Assembly: GCF_005222915.1 (NCBI RefSeq)
Contig: NZ_STFX01000022.1
Coordinates: 1 to 64,000 of the forward strand
Source of the DNA: Rhizobium sp. FKL33
GTDB taxonomy: Bacteria; Pseudomonadota; Alphaproteobacteria; Rhizobiales; Rhizobiaceae
Length of the DNA stretch: 64,000 nt
Reading direction: 5' to 3'
Below the pieces are notes generated by a model. The model had not been told where the DNA came from. It saw only the letters and a list, made by a program, of their open reading frames with translations, and ran no database searches. The translations under genes were made by a program, and so were the position numbers. Below are positions 37,709-46,543 of this stretch, piece by piece (the first letter of the stretch is position 1; each line of letters starts with the position of its first letter).

Positions 37709-38872
37709 TTACGCTGCATCCGCCTTGCCCAGCCGCGAGGCGACCTTGCGGAACGCCTCAAGAAATCGGACGGCGTCCTCCTCGCTCGTATCGGGGCCAA
37801 TCGAAATACGCAGCGCGCCCAGCCTGGGATCTAACCCCATCGCCTTGAGCACATGGCTTTCGCTGACTTTGCCCGAAGAACAGGCAGAACCAGCCGACAG
37901 CGCCACGCCTTCGAGATCGAAAGCGATCTGTCCCGTCTCCGGCTTCAGACCATCCAGCGAGAAGAAGGACGTATTGGGCAGACGCGGCGCGCTGCGGGCG
38001 TGGACGACCATATCGGGCGCAATCGCCGCCATTTGCGCTTCGATCCGGTCGCGCAGCGCGCCGAGCGAGGCGGCGCGCATGTCGATGTCCCGGGCTGCAA
38101 GCGCGGCAGCCGCGCCGAACCCGGCGATGGCGCCGGCGTTTTCCGTACCGGAACGATGGCCCTTTTCCTGCCCGCCGCCGCGTAGAAGCGGCGCCGGCAT
38201 TAAGGTTTCGCCACGTGCGACCAACGCGCCTGCGCCTTTCGGGCCGCCGATCTTGTGCGACGACAGGATCAGGAAATCAGCTTCAAGCGCTTCGATATCG
38301 AGCGGCAACCGGCCGAGCGCCTGCACAGCGTCGACCACCAGCAAGCCGCCGGCCTGATGCGTTAGCCGGGCGATCTCGGCGATCGGCTGCAGCACGCCGG
38401 TTTCGTTGTTCGCCGCCATGACAGCCACCATTGGCAGGCCGGACGCCTTGTCATGGGCATCGAGCAGCGCCGACAGCGCATCGTGATCGACGACGCCGTC
38501 GCGATCGACAGGAATGAGCGTCACGGATTCGGCGGGGAAGCGTCCGCCGTCGAACACCGCCTTATGCTCGATCCCGGAGACATAGAGTCGGCTCACGGCA
38601 AGCGGCGCCCTGCCCATACGGAAATCGGGCGTCAGAATGAGATTGGCCGCTTCGGTGGCCCCGCTGGTGAAGGTGACATTGGCGGCTTTGCCGCCGACCG
38701 CTTCCGCCACCAGCCGGCGCGCGGTCTCGATCTCGCGCCTGATCGCGCGGCCTTCATTGTGAACCGAAGACGGATTGCCGGGCATGAAGCTCACGCGCAG
38801 GAAGGCCTCGCGCGCTTCATCGAGAAGCGGCGCGGTGGCGTTCCAGTCCAAATAGGCGCGCGGGCGGTTCAT
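37709..38872 (-). CDS. Cysteine desulfurase, NifS/IscS-like group I
   Basis: 387 residues. PLP enzyme with Y-L-D-W-N-A-T-A-P at the N-terminus and F-T-S-G-A-T-E-A-A-N. The PLP Lys is in S-S-H-K-I-G-G-P-K-G and the persulfide Cys in S-A-G-S-A-C-S-S-G. It belongs to the IscS/NifS type, distinct from SufS, and is the first gene of the rhizobial suf cluster. Two desulfurases in one operon is the usual rhizobial arrangement. The iscR/rirA-type regulator often found upstream is absent here. Confidence 0.95.
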   Translation of the reverse strand: MNRPRAYLDWNATAPLLDEAREAFLRVSFMPGNPSSVHNEGRAIRREIETARRLVAEAVGGKAANVTFTSGATEAANLILTPDFRMGRAPLAVSRLYVSGIEHKAVFDGGRFPAESVTLIPVDRDGVVDHDALSALLDAHDKASGLPMVAVMAANNETGVLQPIAEIARLTHQAGGLLVVDAVQALGRLPLDIEALEADFLILSSHKIGGPKGAGALVARGETLMPAPLLRGGGQEKGHRSGTENAGAIAGFGAAAALAARDIDMRAASLGALRDRIEAQMAAIAPDMVVHARSAPRLPNTSFFSLDGLKPETGQIAFDLEGVALSAGSACSSGKVSESHVLKAMGLDPRLGALRISIGPDTSEEDAVRFLEAFRKVASRLGKADAA

Positions 38873-38976
38873 TCTGGCCTTTCACGGTGTCGGACGATGC
38901 GCCGAGCGCATTTTCCTTGAAATTCTTGTCCTGCCTGTCCTATGAAGCGTCACACGAAACGGGCCAAGGCCCCAAC

Positions 38977-38993
38977 TTTCGAATGGTTCTAAA
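38977..38993. promoter_or_regulatory. Irr-type iron control element (ICE box) before the suf operon
   Basis: TTTCGAATGGTTCTAAA fits the rhizobial ICE palindrome TTTAGAA-N3-TTCTAAA with one mismatch. It lies 105-121 bp upstream of the cysteine desulfurase start in an AT-rich divergent region. Irr, which senses haem/iron status, is known to control suf in related organisms. A further TTAGAA half follows at 39001. Confidence 0.7.
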
Positions 38994-39010
38994 CTAGCTC
39001 TTAGAAAAGC

Positions 39011-39025
39011 TGACTTGTTTCGTCA
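39011..39025. promoter_or_regulatory. RirA-type IRO box candidate
   Basis: TGACTTGTTTCGTCA fits the TGA-N9-TCA iron-responsive operator bound by RirA. The pattern is short and can occur by chance, but it lies 18 bp from the ICE box between suf and the hydrolase gene, where iron control is expected. Confidence 0.5.
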
Positions 39026-39080
39026 AGACTGGATTCTGCTTTCCGGGCTTTTTTAGCGAACCGTCAACAGCGGAGTGAGA

Positions 39081-39758
39081 ATGCCTGAAGTCATCTTCAA
39101 TGGTCCTGCCGGACGCCTGGAAGGCCGCTACCAGCCCTCGAAGCAGAAAAGCGCGCCGATCGCGATCATCCTTCATCCGCATCCGCAGTTCGGCGGCACG
39201 ATGAACAACCAGATCGTCTACCAGCTGTTCTACATGTTCCAGAAGCGCGGCTTCACGACGCTCCGCTTCAATTTCCGCTCCATCGGCCGCAGCCAAGGCG
39301 AATTCGACCATGGCGCCGGCGAATTGTCCGACGCCGCGTCCGCGCTCGACTGGGTGCAGGGCCTGCATCCCGATTCGAAGAGCTGCTGGGTCGCCGGCTA
39401 TTCGTTCGGCGCCTGGATCGGCATGCAGCTGCTGATGCGCCGCCCGGAAATCGAGGGTTTCATCTCGGTCGCGCCGCAGCCGAACATCTACGACTTCTCC
39501 TTCCTCGCCCCCTGCCCGTCCTCGGGCCTCATCATCAACGGCGACTCCGACAAGGTCGCGCCGGAGAAGGATGTGATCGGCCTGGTGGACAAGCTCAAGC
39601 AGCAGAAAGGCATCCTGATCACCCACAAGACGGTGCCGGGCGCCAACCACTTCTTCTCGGGCCAGATGGAGCCGCTGATCGACGAATGCGGCGATTACCT
39701 CGACCGTCGCCTGGCCGGCGAACTCGTGCCGGAACCGGCGGCCAAGCGCATCAGATAA
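39081..39758 (+). CDS. Alpha/beta-hydrolase
   Basis: 225 residues. I-I-L-H-P-H-P-Q-F-G-G-T-M-N-N opens the fold. The nucleophile elbow is G-Y-S-F-G-A (Ser), the acid Asp probably in I-N-G-D-S-D, and the His in P-G-A-N-H-F-F. The family is conserved next to suf and tyrS in rhizobia but its substrate is unknown. ATG chosen with GGAG six bases before; a GTG two codons earlier is possible. Ends at a terminator. Confidence 0.9.
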   Translation: MPEVIFNGPAGRLEGRYQPSKQKSAPIAIILHPHPQFGGTMNNQIVYQLFYMFQKRGFTTLRFNFRSIGRSQGEFDHGAGELSDAASALDWVQGLHPDSKSCWVAGYSFGAWIGMQLLMRRPEIEGFISVAPQPNIYDFSFLAPCPSSGLIINGDSDKVAPEKDVIGLVDKLKQQKGILITHKTVPGANHFFSGQMEPLIDECGDYLDRRLAGELVPEPAAKRIR

Positions 39759-39787
39759 TCCATTCTATTTCCAGATCAAATGCATTC

Positions 39788-39815
39788 GGCCCGCGAGCAT
39801 GCTCACGGGCCTTTT
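39788..39815 (+). terminator. Rho-independent terminator of the hydrolase gene
   Basis: GGCCCG-C-GAGC pairs with GCTC-A-CGGGCC (39788-39811), followed by TTTT. It lies 30 bp after the stop, between convergent genes. Confidence 0.8.
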
Positions 39816-39844
39816 GTTTACACGGTGTGCTTCTGCAATAACGC

Positions 39845-42169
39845 TCAGTAAGCGCGAGCCTTGAACTCCGGATCCTCGCCGTCAGGACCACCCATCGCCA
39901 TGTCCAGGACCAGGCCTTTGACACGGGCCTGCTGGCCAGCAACGGATTGGGCGGAATTGTGCATGGAAGCTCTCGGCGTCAATTTGCTCGGGCTCTTGTT
40001 CCTCGGCTGAGCATAGATCGACTGATTGCGGTTTGGACCTTTGGCCTCCCGGGCATCGTCGACCTTGAAGAAGGCGATGGAGGTCTGAAGTTCCTCTGCC
40101 TGGGCTGCGAGTTCCTCGGAGGTCGCGGACATCTCCTCGGAGGCTCCGGCGTTCTGCTGCGTCACCTTGTCGAGTTGCTGGATCGCTTCGTTGATCTGTG
40201 CCGCGCCGATGTCCTGTTCGCGGCAGGCGGCTGAAATTTCGGCAACCAGTTCGGCAGTCTTGCGAATGTCGGGAACGAGACGCGAGATCATGAGCCCTGC
40301 TTCGGTCGCCACCTGCACCGTATCTCCGGACAGGGCGCTGATTTCGGAAGCGGCGGATTGGCTGCGTTCGGCAAGCTTTCGAACTTCGGAGGCGACAACG
40401 GCGAAGCCTTTGCCATGTTCTCCGGCGCGGGCCGCTTCCACCGCAGCATTCAGAGCGAGAAGATCGGTCTGACGGGCGATTTCCTGCACAATGGAGATTT
40501 TCTCGGCGATGGCCCGCATGGCGGACACCGCCCGGTTGACCGCTTCGCCTGAGGCTTCAGCATCCTTCGAGGATTGACGGGCGATTTTTTCGGTCTGGGC
40601 GGCATTGTCGGCATTCTGCTTGATGTTGGCGGCCATCTCCTCCATGGAAGCGGACGCTTCTTCAGCCGCAGCGGCTTGTTCCGTGGCGCCCTGAGACAGT
40701 TGCTCCGAACCGGAGGACAATTGCTGCGAACCGGCGGAGACATTCTGGCTTGCGGCCATCGCATCGGAAACGACCCCACGAAGGCGGTCGACCATGGATA
40801 CAAGCGCCATTCCCAGCCTGTCCTTGTCCGACAGCGGCTGAGGTTCGACGGTCAGGTCGCCGCCGGCGATCAGGTCGGCTATCGACGCCGTGTTGCGGAG
40901 ATTGTCGACCAGATTGTTGATCGCGACCTTCATCCGCTCGTGATCGCCTTCACATTCGATCTCCACGCGCTGCGTGAGATCGCCGATACTGACCTGGCGA
41001 AGAACGCGGTTGCCCTCGGAGATCGGAAGGATTATGGCGTCCAGCATACCGTTGATGCCGGAAACCAGCTTGGCGAAATCGCCGACAAAGTGGTTCGCAG
41101 CGCCGCGCTCGGAAAGTTTGCCGGCGGTCGAGGCGACGATCAGGCGCTGCAGTTCGGTGGTTATGGCCCGTAAATTCTTACGTAGCGTTTCGATGGTCTC
41201 GTTGATGAACGCTTTCTTGCCGGGAAATTGCTCGAGCGGCGCTTCGAAATCGCCTTCGCCCAACTGCTTCACGCAGGCCATGGCTTTCTTTTTGACGGCG
41301 ATATGACCGATGACCATGTCGTTGACGCCCTTCGCCATCACGGCGAAATCGCCCTTGAACTTCTCGACGGGCACAAAGACGTCAATGTCGCCCTTGTCGT
41401 GCTCCACCGACATCCTGTTCATTTCGGAGATCAACCCTTTGAGGTTGGCGCGCAGAGTCTCGATCGTCTCGTTGATGAAGGCCTTCTTACCGGGAAACTG
41501 TTCGAGCGAGGCTTCGAAATTACCCTCCCCCATTTCCTTCACGCAAGCCATGGCCTTTTTCTTGACGGAAATATGGGCGCCGACCATGTCGTTGACGCCC
41601 TTCGCCATCACGGCGAAATCGCCCTTGAATTTCTCGACGGGCACGAAGACGTCGATGTCGCCCCTGTCATGCGCCGCCGACATTGCGTTCATATCGGAAA
41701 TCAACCCCCGCAGATTGGCCCGCAAAGTATCGATCGTCTGGTTGATAAACGCCTTTTTGCCGGGAAGTTGCTCGAGCGAAGCATCGAAATTGCCCTCGCC
41801 AAATTCCTTGATGCAGGCCATGGCCTTCTTCTTCACGGCGATATGGGCGTTGACCAGATCATTGACGCCTTTGGCCATGACGGCAAATTCGCCTCTGAAC
41901 TCGTCCGACGGCAGCATGACGTCGATATCGCCTTTTTCGTGCTCGACGGTCACGTATGTGAGGGCGGCCCGAAGCTTCTGCATCGGTTGCATGCCGGCCT
42001 CAAGCAAGGCGTTCACAGCCGCCAGCATCTCCCGGGCTTCGCCCGTTGCTGCATTGAGATCTGCACGCTCTGAAAGGCTCCCGCCCGAAACGGCAGCCGT
42101 TACACGCTGAATCTCCGCAAGCGCAGCCTGCGGCTTCGACGATTTCTTCATTTGAGTGTAGAAAGACAT
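39845..42169 (-). CDS. Soluble chemoreceptor with poly-HAMP array
   Basis: 774 residues without any transmembrane segment. Residues about 80-350 are tandem 90-residue units (three close copies plus a degenerate fourth), each containing [16 protein letters not shown], then V-K-K-K-A-M-A-C, then [11 protein letters not shown]. They resemble divergent HAMP-type repeats. A standard HAMP-like piece (G-D-L-T-Q-R-V) precedes the MCP signalling domain with the tip [14 protein letters not shown]. There is no C-terminal W-x-x-F tether. It probably senses a cytoplasmic cue and couples to CheA/CheW arrays. The repeats are also similar as DNA (period 270 bp), suggesting recent duplication. Confidence 0.92.
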   Translation of the reverse strand: MSFYTQMKKSSKPQAALAEIQRVTAAVSGGSLSERADLNAATGEAREMLAAVNALLEAGMQPMQKLRAALTYVTVEHEKGDIDVMLPSDEFRGEFAVMAKGVNDLVNAHIAVKKKAMACIKEFGEGNFDASLEQLPGKKAFINQTIDTLRANLRGLISDMNAMSAAHDRGDIDVFVPVEKFKGDFAVMAKGVNDMVGAHISVKKKAMACVKEMGEGNFEASLEQFPGKKAFINETIETLRANLKGLISEMNRMSVEHDKGDIDVFVPVEKFKGDFAVMAKGVNDMVIGHIAVKKKAMACVKQLGEGDFEAPLEQFPGKKAFINETIETLRKNLRAITTELQRLIVASTAGKLSERGAANHFVGDFAKLVSGINGMLDAIILPISEGNRVLRQVSIGDLTQRVEIECEGDHERMKVAINNLVDNLRNTASIADLIAGGDLTVEPQPLSDKDRLGMALVSMVDRLRGVVSDAMAASQNVSAGSQQLSSGSEQLSQGATEQAAAAEEASASMEEMAANIKQNADNAAQTEKIARQSSKDAEASGEAVNRAVSAMRAIAEKISIVQEIARQTDLLALNAAVEAARAGEHGKGFAVVASEVRKLAERSQSAASEISALSGDTVQVATEAGLMISRLVPDIRKTAELVAEISAACREQDIGAAQINEAIQQLDKVTQQNAGASEEMSATSEELAAQAEELQTSIAFFKVDDAREAKGPNRNQSIYAQPRNKSPSKLTPRASMHNSAQSVAGQQARVKGLVLDMAMGGPDGEDPEFKARAY

Positions 42170-42748
42170 TCCAGATCCCCTATCCTAAGCTGCATTCGCA
42201 CAAGTTGAGCCCGCCAGACTTCTTTCCATCGCGTTCAGCCCGTTGTCGATCGACCAATCGATGAGTCGATACAGCCAAAGCGAGTAGCTGGAGTGGATTT
42301 GAAAACATGCAGGATTCACACCGCCGTAGAACTCTTCTCTCCTCAGCTGCCCTCATCTCGAATGACCACACGCAACCTGGGGCAACAGATCATGAAAACA
42401 GGCGCACACTCCATTCGCCAAAAAACGCAAGATATCTACCTTATTGAACCAAGAGACCTACACGCTCAACGCGCAGAGAAGATCTGCCTTACGCTGCATT
42501 TGTTCAATTTGAGATGATTTATTTAATTTGTTGCTAATTCACCATTCTGCGTTTTAGCAGTGCGAACGATGAAATTTCATGGTTGCATGCACTCGCAAGC
42601 GCCGATAAATTCTCGTCAACAGTGACTTTTTGTTGCATATTCAGCGTTGGGCATTGACCCAGGCGACATTTTAAGTCGATGGATCGCCCTTCTTCATAGA
42701 AAAGCGGAAGAGCCGTCGCGGACGAGAGTCGTGCAGTAAGCGCGGAAA
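42170..42748. other. Intergenic region upstream of poly-HAMP receptor, no gene seen
   Basis: About 580 bp. The 42200-42400 part should hold the chemoreceptor promoter. A frame at 42293-42517 on the plus strand lacks a ribosome site and family likeness. The 42520-42700 stretch is AT-rich and includes two short perfect palindromes (ATGAAATTTCAT near 42568 and TGCATGCA near 42585). No known element recognised. Confidence 0.45.
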
Positions 42749-43327
42749 CTATTCCGCCACGTTGACCGCATCGCCGATCGTATAAAACTGACCGCCAGCA
42801 ACATAGTGAATGCTTCTAAGCGAGGGGCTCGCCTCCTCAAACCGCCAATGCCCGTCCCGGAACACGCGGGCGTCGGCCCAGGCTCCGACGATCTCGCCGA
42901 TAAACAGGTCGTATCGGTCCTGAACCGCGATTTCCGGCAGCAGGCGGCAGGAAAGCCAGGCGGTACAACCGGCCACGAAGGGCTGATCGTGACCTTCGAA
43001 TTGGAAAAGTTCGACGCCGGCCTTTTTGAGTTTTTCGGGATCGTCATGCAGGCTGGAATGTCCGAGGTCATAGGTAAGCCTGGCCTGGTTCACCGTCGGA
43101 ACCTGGACGACGAACGTCCCGGACTTTTCCAGCAATTTGCGGGTCATCGTCGCGCTGTCGAGCACCACGGTCAGCTTTGCCGGGCGGTAGTCGAGGCCGC
43201 ACACCCATGCCGCAGCCATCACGTCGTCAATTCCCGCATGTCGGGCCGACACCAGCACGGTCGGTCCGTGGTTCACGAGCCGATAGGACTTCTCGAGCTC
43301 TACGGGCGCAATATGGTCGATGGACAA
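42749..43327 (-). CDS. Flavin reductase-like (flavoredoxin-type) protein
   Basis: 192 residues of the split-barrel FMN-binding flavin reductase family. Visible elements are S-Y-R-L-V-N-H-G-P-T-V-L-V-S-A, D-D-V-M-A-A-A-W-V-C-G-L-D-Y-R-P-A-K-L-T-V-V-L-D, T-F-V-V-Q-V-P and F-I-G-E-I-V-G-A-W. It probably reduces or carries FMN for an unknown partner. Monocistronic and in the same direction as anmK upstream, 30 bp after it, so it may be co-transcribed. Confidence 0.87.
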   Translation of the reverse strand: MSIDHIAPVELEKSYRLVNHGPTVLVSARHAGIDDVMAAAWVCGLDYRPAKLTVVLDSATMTRKLLEKSGTFVVQVPTVNQARLTYDLGHSSLHDDPEKLKKAGVELFQFEGHDQPFVAGCTAWLSCRLLPEIAVQDRYDLFIGEIVGAWADARVFRDGHWRFEEASPSLRSIHYVAGGQFYTIGDAVNVAE

Positions 43328-43357
43328 TAGACTATCCTCAATGCTTACGATCTTGTC

Positions 43358-44491
43358 TCAAGCGCAATCCGCCAATTGGGGCATCGCCAACACCCCGCCG
43401 CTTACCGGCTCCGCCACGCCCGTCGTGCCGGGAAAACTGAGCGGCAGCCCCCTGGCTGAGCGGACTGCCAGATAAGCCCAGGCCTCCGCCTCCATGCCGT
43501 CGCCGGAAAAGCCGAAGCGCTCCGCGGGCGCGACGACCATGGGCGCAAGAACCTCGGCGAGATCCTGCATGATGACGCTGTTGAGCCGTCCGCCGCCGCA
43601 GATGACGGCGAGCGCGGGCCGCTCGGGCAGATGGCGCAGCGAGCGCTCGATCGCCTCCGCCGTCAGCCGCGCCAGGCTGCGCGCGCCGTCATACAGCCCG
43701 ATCTCGCCGGGGACAGGAGGACGGAAATCGTTGCGATCCAACGAGATGCGTTCGGTGGAGATGAAAAAGGGTTGATCGAGATAACGATCGATCAGCGCCC
43801 TGACGACAACGCCTTCAGAGGCGATCGCGCCGCCCTGGTCGAAAGGCAGTCCCGCCTCCTCTTCCACCCACTGGTCGATCAGCGTGTTTCCGGGACCGGA
43901 ATCATAGGCGATGATCTCGCCCTTCGCGCCGATGAAGGTGAGGTTGGAAATGCCGCCGATATTGACGAACATCGTCGCCCGGCCTGCATAAAGCTCGAGG
44001 CCTGCCGCCAGTGCGGCGTGATAGGCAGGCGCCAGCGGCGCGCCTTGCCCGCCATGCGCCATGTCGTTGGCGCGCATGTCATAGACGACCGGAATGCCGG
44101 TTTCCCGGGCGAGCAGGGCTCCGTCGCCGATCTGCACCGTCAACGCTTGACGCGGCCGGTGCAGCACGGTCTGTCCGTGAAAGCCGATCCGGTCGACCGT
44201 CACTGGATCGATCGCGAACCGGTCCAGGAAGGCCTTCACCGCTACGGCATGCCGCTCAGTCAGTTCGCGCTCAACCTCTTTGAGATCGCCGGGACGCTCC
44301 TCTCGCGACATGATCGTTTTGGCCGTTTCAAGCGCCGCCTGCAGCCGCCTGCGAAAGGCGGACTCATAGGGGATGCTCATCGAGGGACCGCGCTCGACGC
44401 GGCGCTCGCCATCGGTGCGGATCAACGCCACATCGATGCCATCCATCGACGTGCCGCTCATGAGACCGATCGCCGTCTCAAGCTGCAGCAT
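43358..44491 (-). CDS. anmK: Anhydro-N-acetylmuramic acid kinase
   Basis: AnmK, 377 residues. It phosphorylates and opens 1,6-anhydroMurNAc in peptidoglycan recycling. Family motifs: [30 protein letters not shown] and G-P-G-N-T-L-I-D. The ATG chosen follows GGAAGCCGAAGATC, and its first bases overlap the end of the antitoxin gene by 14 nt. The three genes toxin-antitoxin-anmK are therefore probably one transcript, which would put anmK under antitoxin autoregulation. Confidence 0.95.
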   Translation of the reverse strand: MLQLETAIGLMSGTSMDGIDVALIRTDGERRVERGPSMSIPYESAFRRRLQAALETAKTIMSREERPGDLKEVERELTERHAVAVKAFLDRFAIDPVTVDRIGFHGQTVLHRPRQALTVQIGDGALLARETGIPVVYDMRANDMAHGGQGAPLAPAYHAALAAGLELYAGRATMFVNIGGISNLTFIGAKGEIIAYDSGPGNTLIDQWVEEEAGLPFDQGGAIASEGVVVRALIDRYLDQPFFISTERISLDRNDFRPPVPGEIGLYDGARSLARLTAEAIERSLRHLPERPALAVICGGGRLNSVIMQDLAEVLAPMVVAPAERFGFSGDGMEAEAWAYLAVRSARGLPLSFPGTTGVAEPVSGGVLAMPQLADCA

Positions 44492-44798
44492 GATCTTCGG
44501 CTTCCGGCGCTTTGGCAACGAGTTTGGCGGACAGCTTCACCCCGAGCGCATCCAGGATTTTCATGATCGAGGCGAATTCGGGATTCCCCTCGCCGCTCAG
44601 CGCCTTGTAGAGCGCCGACCGGCTCATGCCGACATCGCGGGCAAGCTGGCTCATGTTGCGCGCTCGCGCGACGACGCCCACGCAGCGTGCGATGAAGGCG
44701 GGGTCGCCCTCTTCGAACGCGGCAGCCAGAAACTCCTCGATCGCCTCGTCGCTATCGAGATATTTCGCAGCGTCGAACGGTTTCGTGATCAGTCCCAT
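44478..44798 (-). CDS. Addiction-module antidote protein (HigA/XRE-like)
   Basis: 106 residues. [28 protein letters not shown] is the N-terminal toxin-binding part typical of the TIGR02684-type antidotes. The XRE helix-turn-helix follows ([20 protein letters not shown]), then [16 protein letters not shown]. The start follows AAGGAACGC. It overlaps the toxin gene by 10 bp and the anmK start by 14 bp. Confidence 0.92.
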   Translation of the reverse strand: MGLITKPFDAAKYLDSDEAIEEFLAAAFEEGDPAFIARCVGVVARARNMSQLARDVGMSRSALYKALSGEGNPEFASIMKILDALGVKLSAKLVAKAPEAEDHAAA

Positions 44799-45097
44799 GC
44801 GCGTTCCTTCCATTCTTTGGCGAGCCGTTTTGCTTCCTTGATGTCACGCTCCTGGCGCGACTTGTCTCCGCCGCACAGCAACAAAATGATGACGGGCCCT
44901 CTCTGCGTGAAGTACAGTCGATAACCCGGACCATAGTCTATCAGCGCCTCGGAAACGCCATCGCCCACCGGCTTTCCATCACCGAGCGCCCCGTTCTCCA
45001 TCCGCACGAGACGCATCGTGATCCGGGCTCTGGCCCTGTCATCTTTCAGGCCCTCAAGCCACGCATCGAAAACATCGGTCGTGAAAACGTTGATCAT
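44789..45097 (-). CDS. Addiction-module killer protein (RelE/HigB-like)
   Basis: 102 residues. [25 protein letters not shown], then [10 protein letters not shown], then [20 protein letters not shown] match the TIGR02683-type killer family, a RelE-fold mRNA interferase group. M-I-N-V is the likely start; the upstream extension is unsupported. It precedes its antitoxin. Confidence 0.92.
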   Translation of the reverse strand: MINVFTTDVFDAWLEGLKDDRARARITMRLVRMENGALGDGKPVGDGVSEALIDYGPGYRLYFTQRGPVIILLLCGGDKSRQERDIKEAKRLAKEWKERAWD

Positions 45098-45103
45098 GCG
45101 AAA

Positions 45104-45116
45104 CTGTACTGCACAG
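45104..45116. promoter_or_regulatory. Candidate autoregulatory operator of the toxin-antitoxin pair
   Basis: CTGTACTGCACAG is an imperfect palindrome 7-19 bp upstream of the toxin start, where XRE-type antitoxins often bind. It is short and unverified. Confidence 0.3.
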
Positions 45117-45232
45117 AGGACACATTCGCAATCGCCACCCGCCCCATCACGCCTTTTCATGGCTCCAAGGGGTGCAAGTCTGGAAAAACTTTGCTAAAGG
45201 CGCGCTCGTATTCCATCCGAAAGCAGAAGACC

Positions 45233-46486
45233 ATGTCCAAGTTCAAGTCCGAATTCCTGCACACTCTTTCCGAACGCGGCTTCATCCATCAGATCTCCGA
45301 TGAAACCGGCCTCGACGACCTGCTTTCGAAGGAAATCGTCACCGCCTATATCGGCTATGATCCCACCGCCTCCTCGCTCCATGCCGGATCGCTGATCCAG
45401 ATCATGATGCTGCACTGGTTCCAGGCGACGGGACACCGTCCGATCTCGCTGATGGGCGGCGGCACCGGCATGGTCGGCGACCCCTCCTTCAAGGACGAAG
45501 CCCGCCAGCTGATGACGCTCGACACGATCGAGAACAACATCGCCTCGATCAAGAAGTGCTTCGCCAACTACATGACCTATGGCGATGGCCCCAAGGACGC
45601 GTTGATGATCAACAACGCCGACTGGCTGCGCGGGCTCAACTATCTCGAATTCCTGCGTGATGTCGGCCGTCATTTCTCGGTGAACCGCATGCTGTCCTTC
45701 GACAGCGTCAAGACGCGCTTGGACCGCGAACAGTCGCTGTCCTTCCTGGAATTCAACTACATGATCCTCCAGGCCTACGACTTCGTCGAGCTCAACAAGC
45801 GTTACGACGTGCGGCTGCAGATGGGCGGCTCCGACCAATGGGGCAACATCGTCAACGGCATCGATCTCGGCCATCGCATGGGCACGCCGCAGCTCTACGC
45901 GCTGACCTCGCCGCTGCTGACCACGTCTTCCGGCGCCAAGATGGGCAAGTCCGCCACGGGCGCCGTCTGGCTTAACGCCGACATGCTCTCGGCCTATGAT
46001 TTCTGGCAGTACTGGCGCAACACCGAAGACGCCGATGTCGGTCGCTTCTTGAAGCTCTACACCACGCTGCCGATGGACGAAATCGCCAGGCTGTCCGCCC
46101 TCGGCGGATCGGAGATCAACGAGGTCAAGAAGATCCTGGCGACCGAAGTCACCGCCATGCTGCATGGCCGCGCGGCGGCGGAACAGGCGGCGGAGACGGC
46201 GCGCAAGACTTTCGAGGAAGGCGCGCTCGACGCCAATCTGCCGACCGTCGAACTGGCCAAGTCCGAAATCGACGCCGGCGTCGGCCTTCTGGCGCTCTTC
46301 GTCAAGGCCGGCCTCGCTGCGTCCAACGGCGAAGCCCGCCGCCACGTCCAGGGCGGCGCGGTCAAGATCAACGACAAAACCGTCAGCGACGAGAAGTCGG
46401 TGATCGGCGCGGGCGACGTCACCGCAGACGGCGTAATCAAGCTGTCGCTCGGCAAGAAGAAGCACGTGCTGGTCAAGCCCGTCTGA
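45233..46486 (+). CDS. tyrS: Tyrosyl-tRNA synthetase
   Basis: Class I synthetase, 417 residues. The HIGH-like motif lies in [14 protein letters not shown]. The KMSKS-like motif is K-M-G-K-S. Tyrosine-binding [11 protein letters not shown] is present. A C-terminal S4 RNA-binding domain spans about 350-410 ([17 protein letters not shown]). I start at M-S-K-F-K-S after AGCAGAAGACC. Essential gene, divergent from the toxin-antitoxin unit. Confidence 0.98.
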   Translation: MSKFKSEFLHTLSERGFIHQISDETGLDDLLSKEIVTAYIGYDPTASSLHAGSLIQIMMLHWFQATGHRPISLMGGGTGMVGDPSFKDEARQLMTLDTIENNIASIKKCFANYMTYGDGPKDALMINNADWLRGLNYLEFLRDVGRHFSVNRMLSFDSVKTRLDREQSLSFLEFNYMILQAYDFVELNKRYDVRLQMGGSDQWGNIVNGIDLGHRMGTPQLYALTSPLLTTSSGAKMGKSATGAVWLNADMLSAYDFWQYWRNTEDADVGRFLKLYTTLPMDEIARLSALGGSEINEVKKILATEVTAMLHGRAAAEQAAETARKTFEEGALDANLPTVELAKSEIDAGVGLLALFVKAGLAASNGEARRHVQGGAVKINDKTVSDEKSVIGAGDVTADGVIKLSLGKKKHVLVKPV

Positions 46487-46513
46487 ACCTTGCGCACAAG
46501 CTCCGAATTTCCG

Positions 46514-46543
46514 CGCCGCGTCCTCATTGGGCGCGGCGTTTCT
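46514..46543 (+). terminator. Terminator between tyrS and the AsmA-like gene
   Basis: CGCCGCG (46514-46520) pairs with CGCGGCG (46532-46538), followed by TTTCT. It sits 27 bp after the tyrS stop between convergent genes. Confidence 0.65.

Noticed and set aside
41120-41960. Repeats as a CRISPR or noncoding array
   Set aside because: The repeats are 270 bp, in frame and encode HAMP-like units of the chemoreceptor.
42293-42517. Small plus-strand gene upstream of the poly-HAMP receptor
   Set aside because: No ribosome binding site, no family likeness, and it covers the expected promoter of the minus-strand gene.
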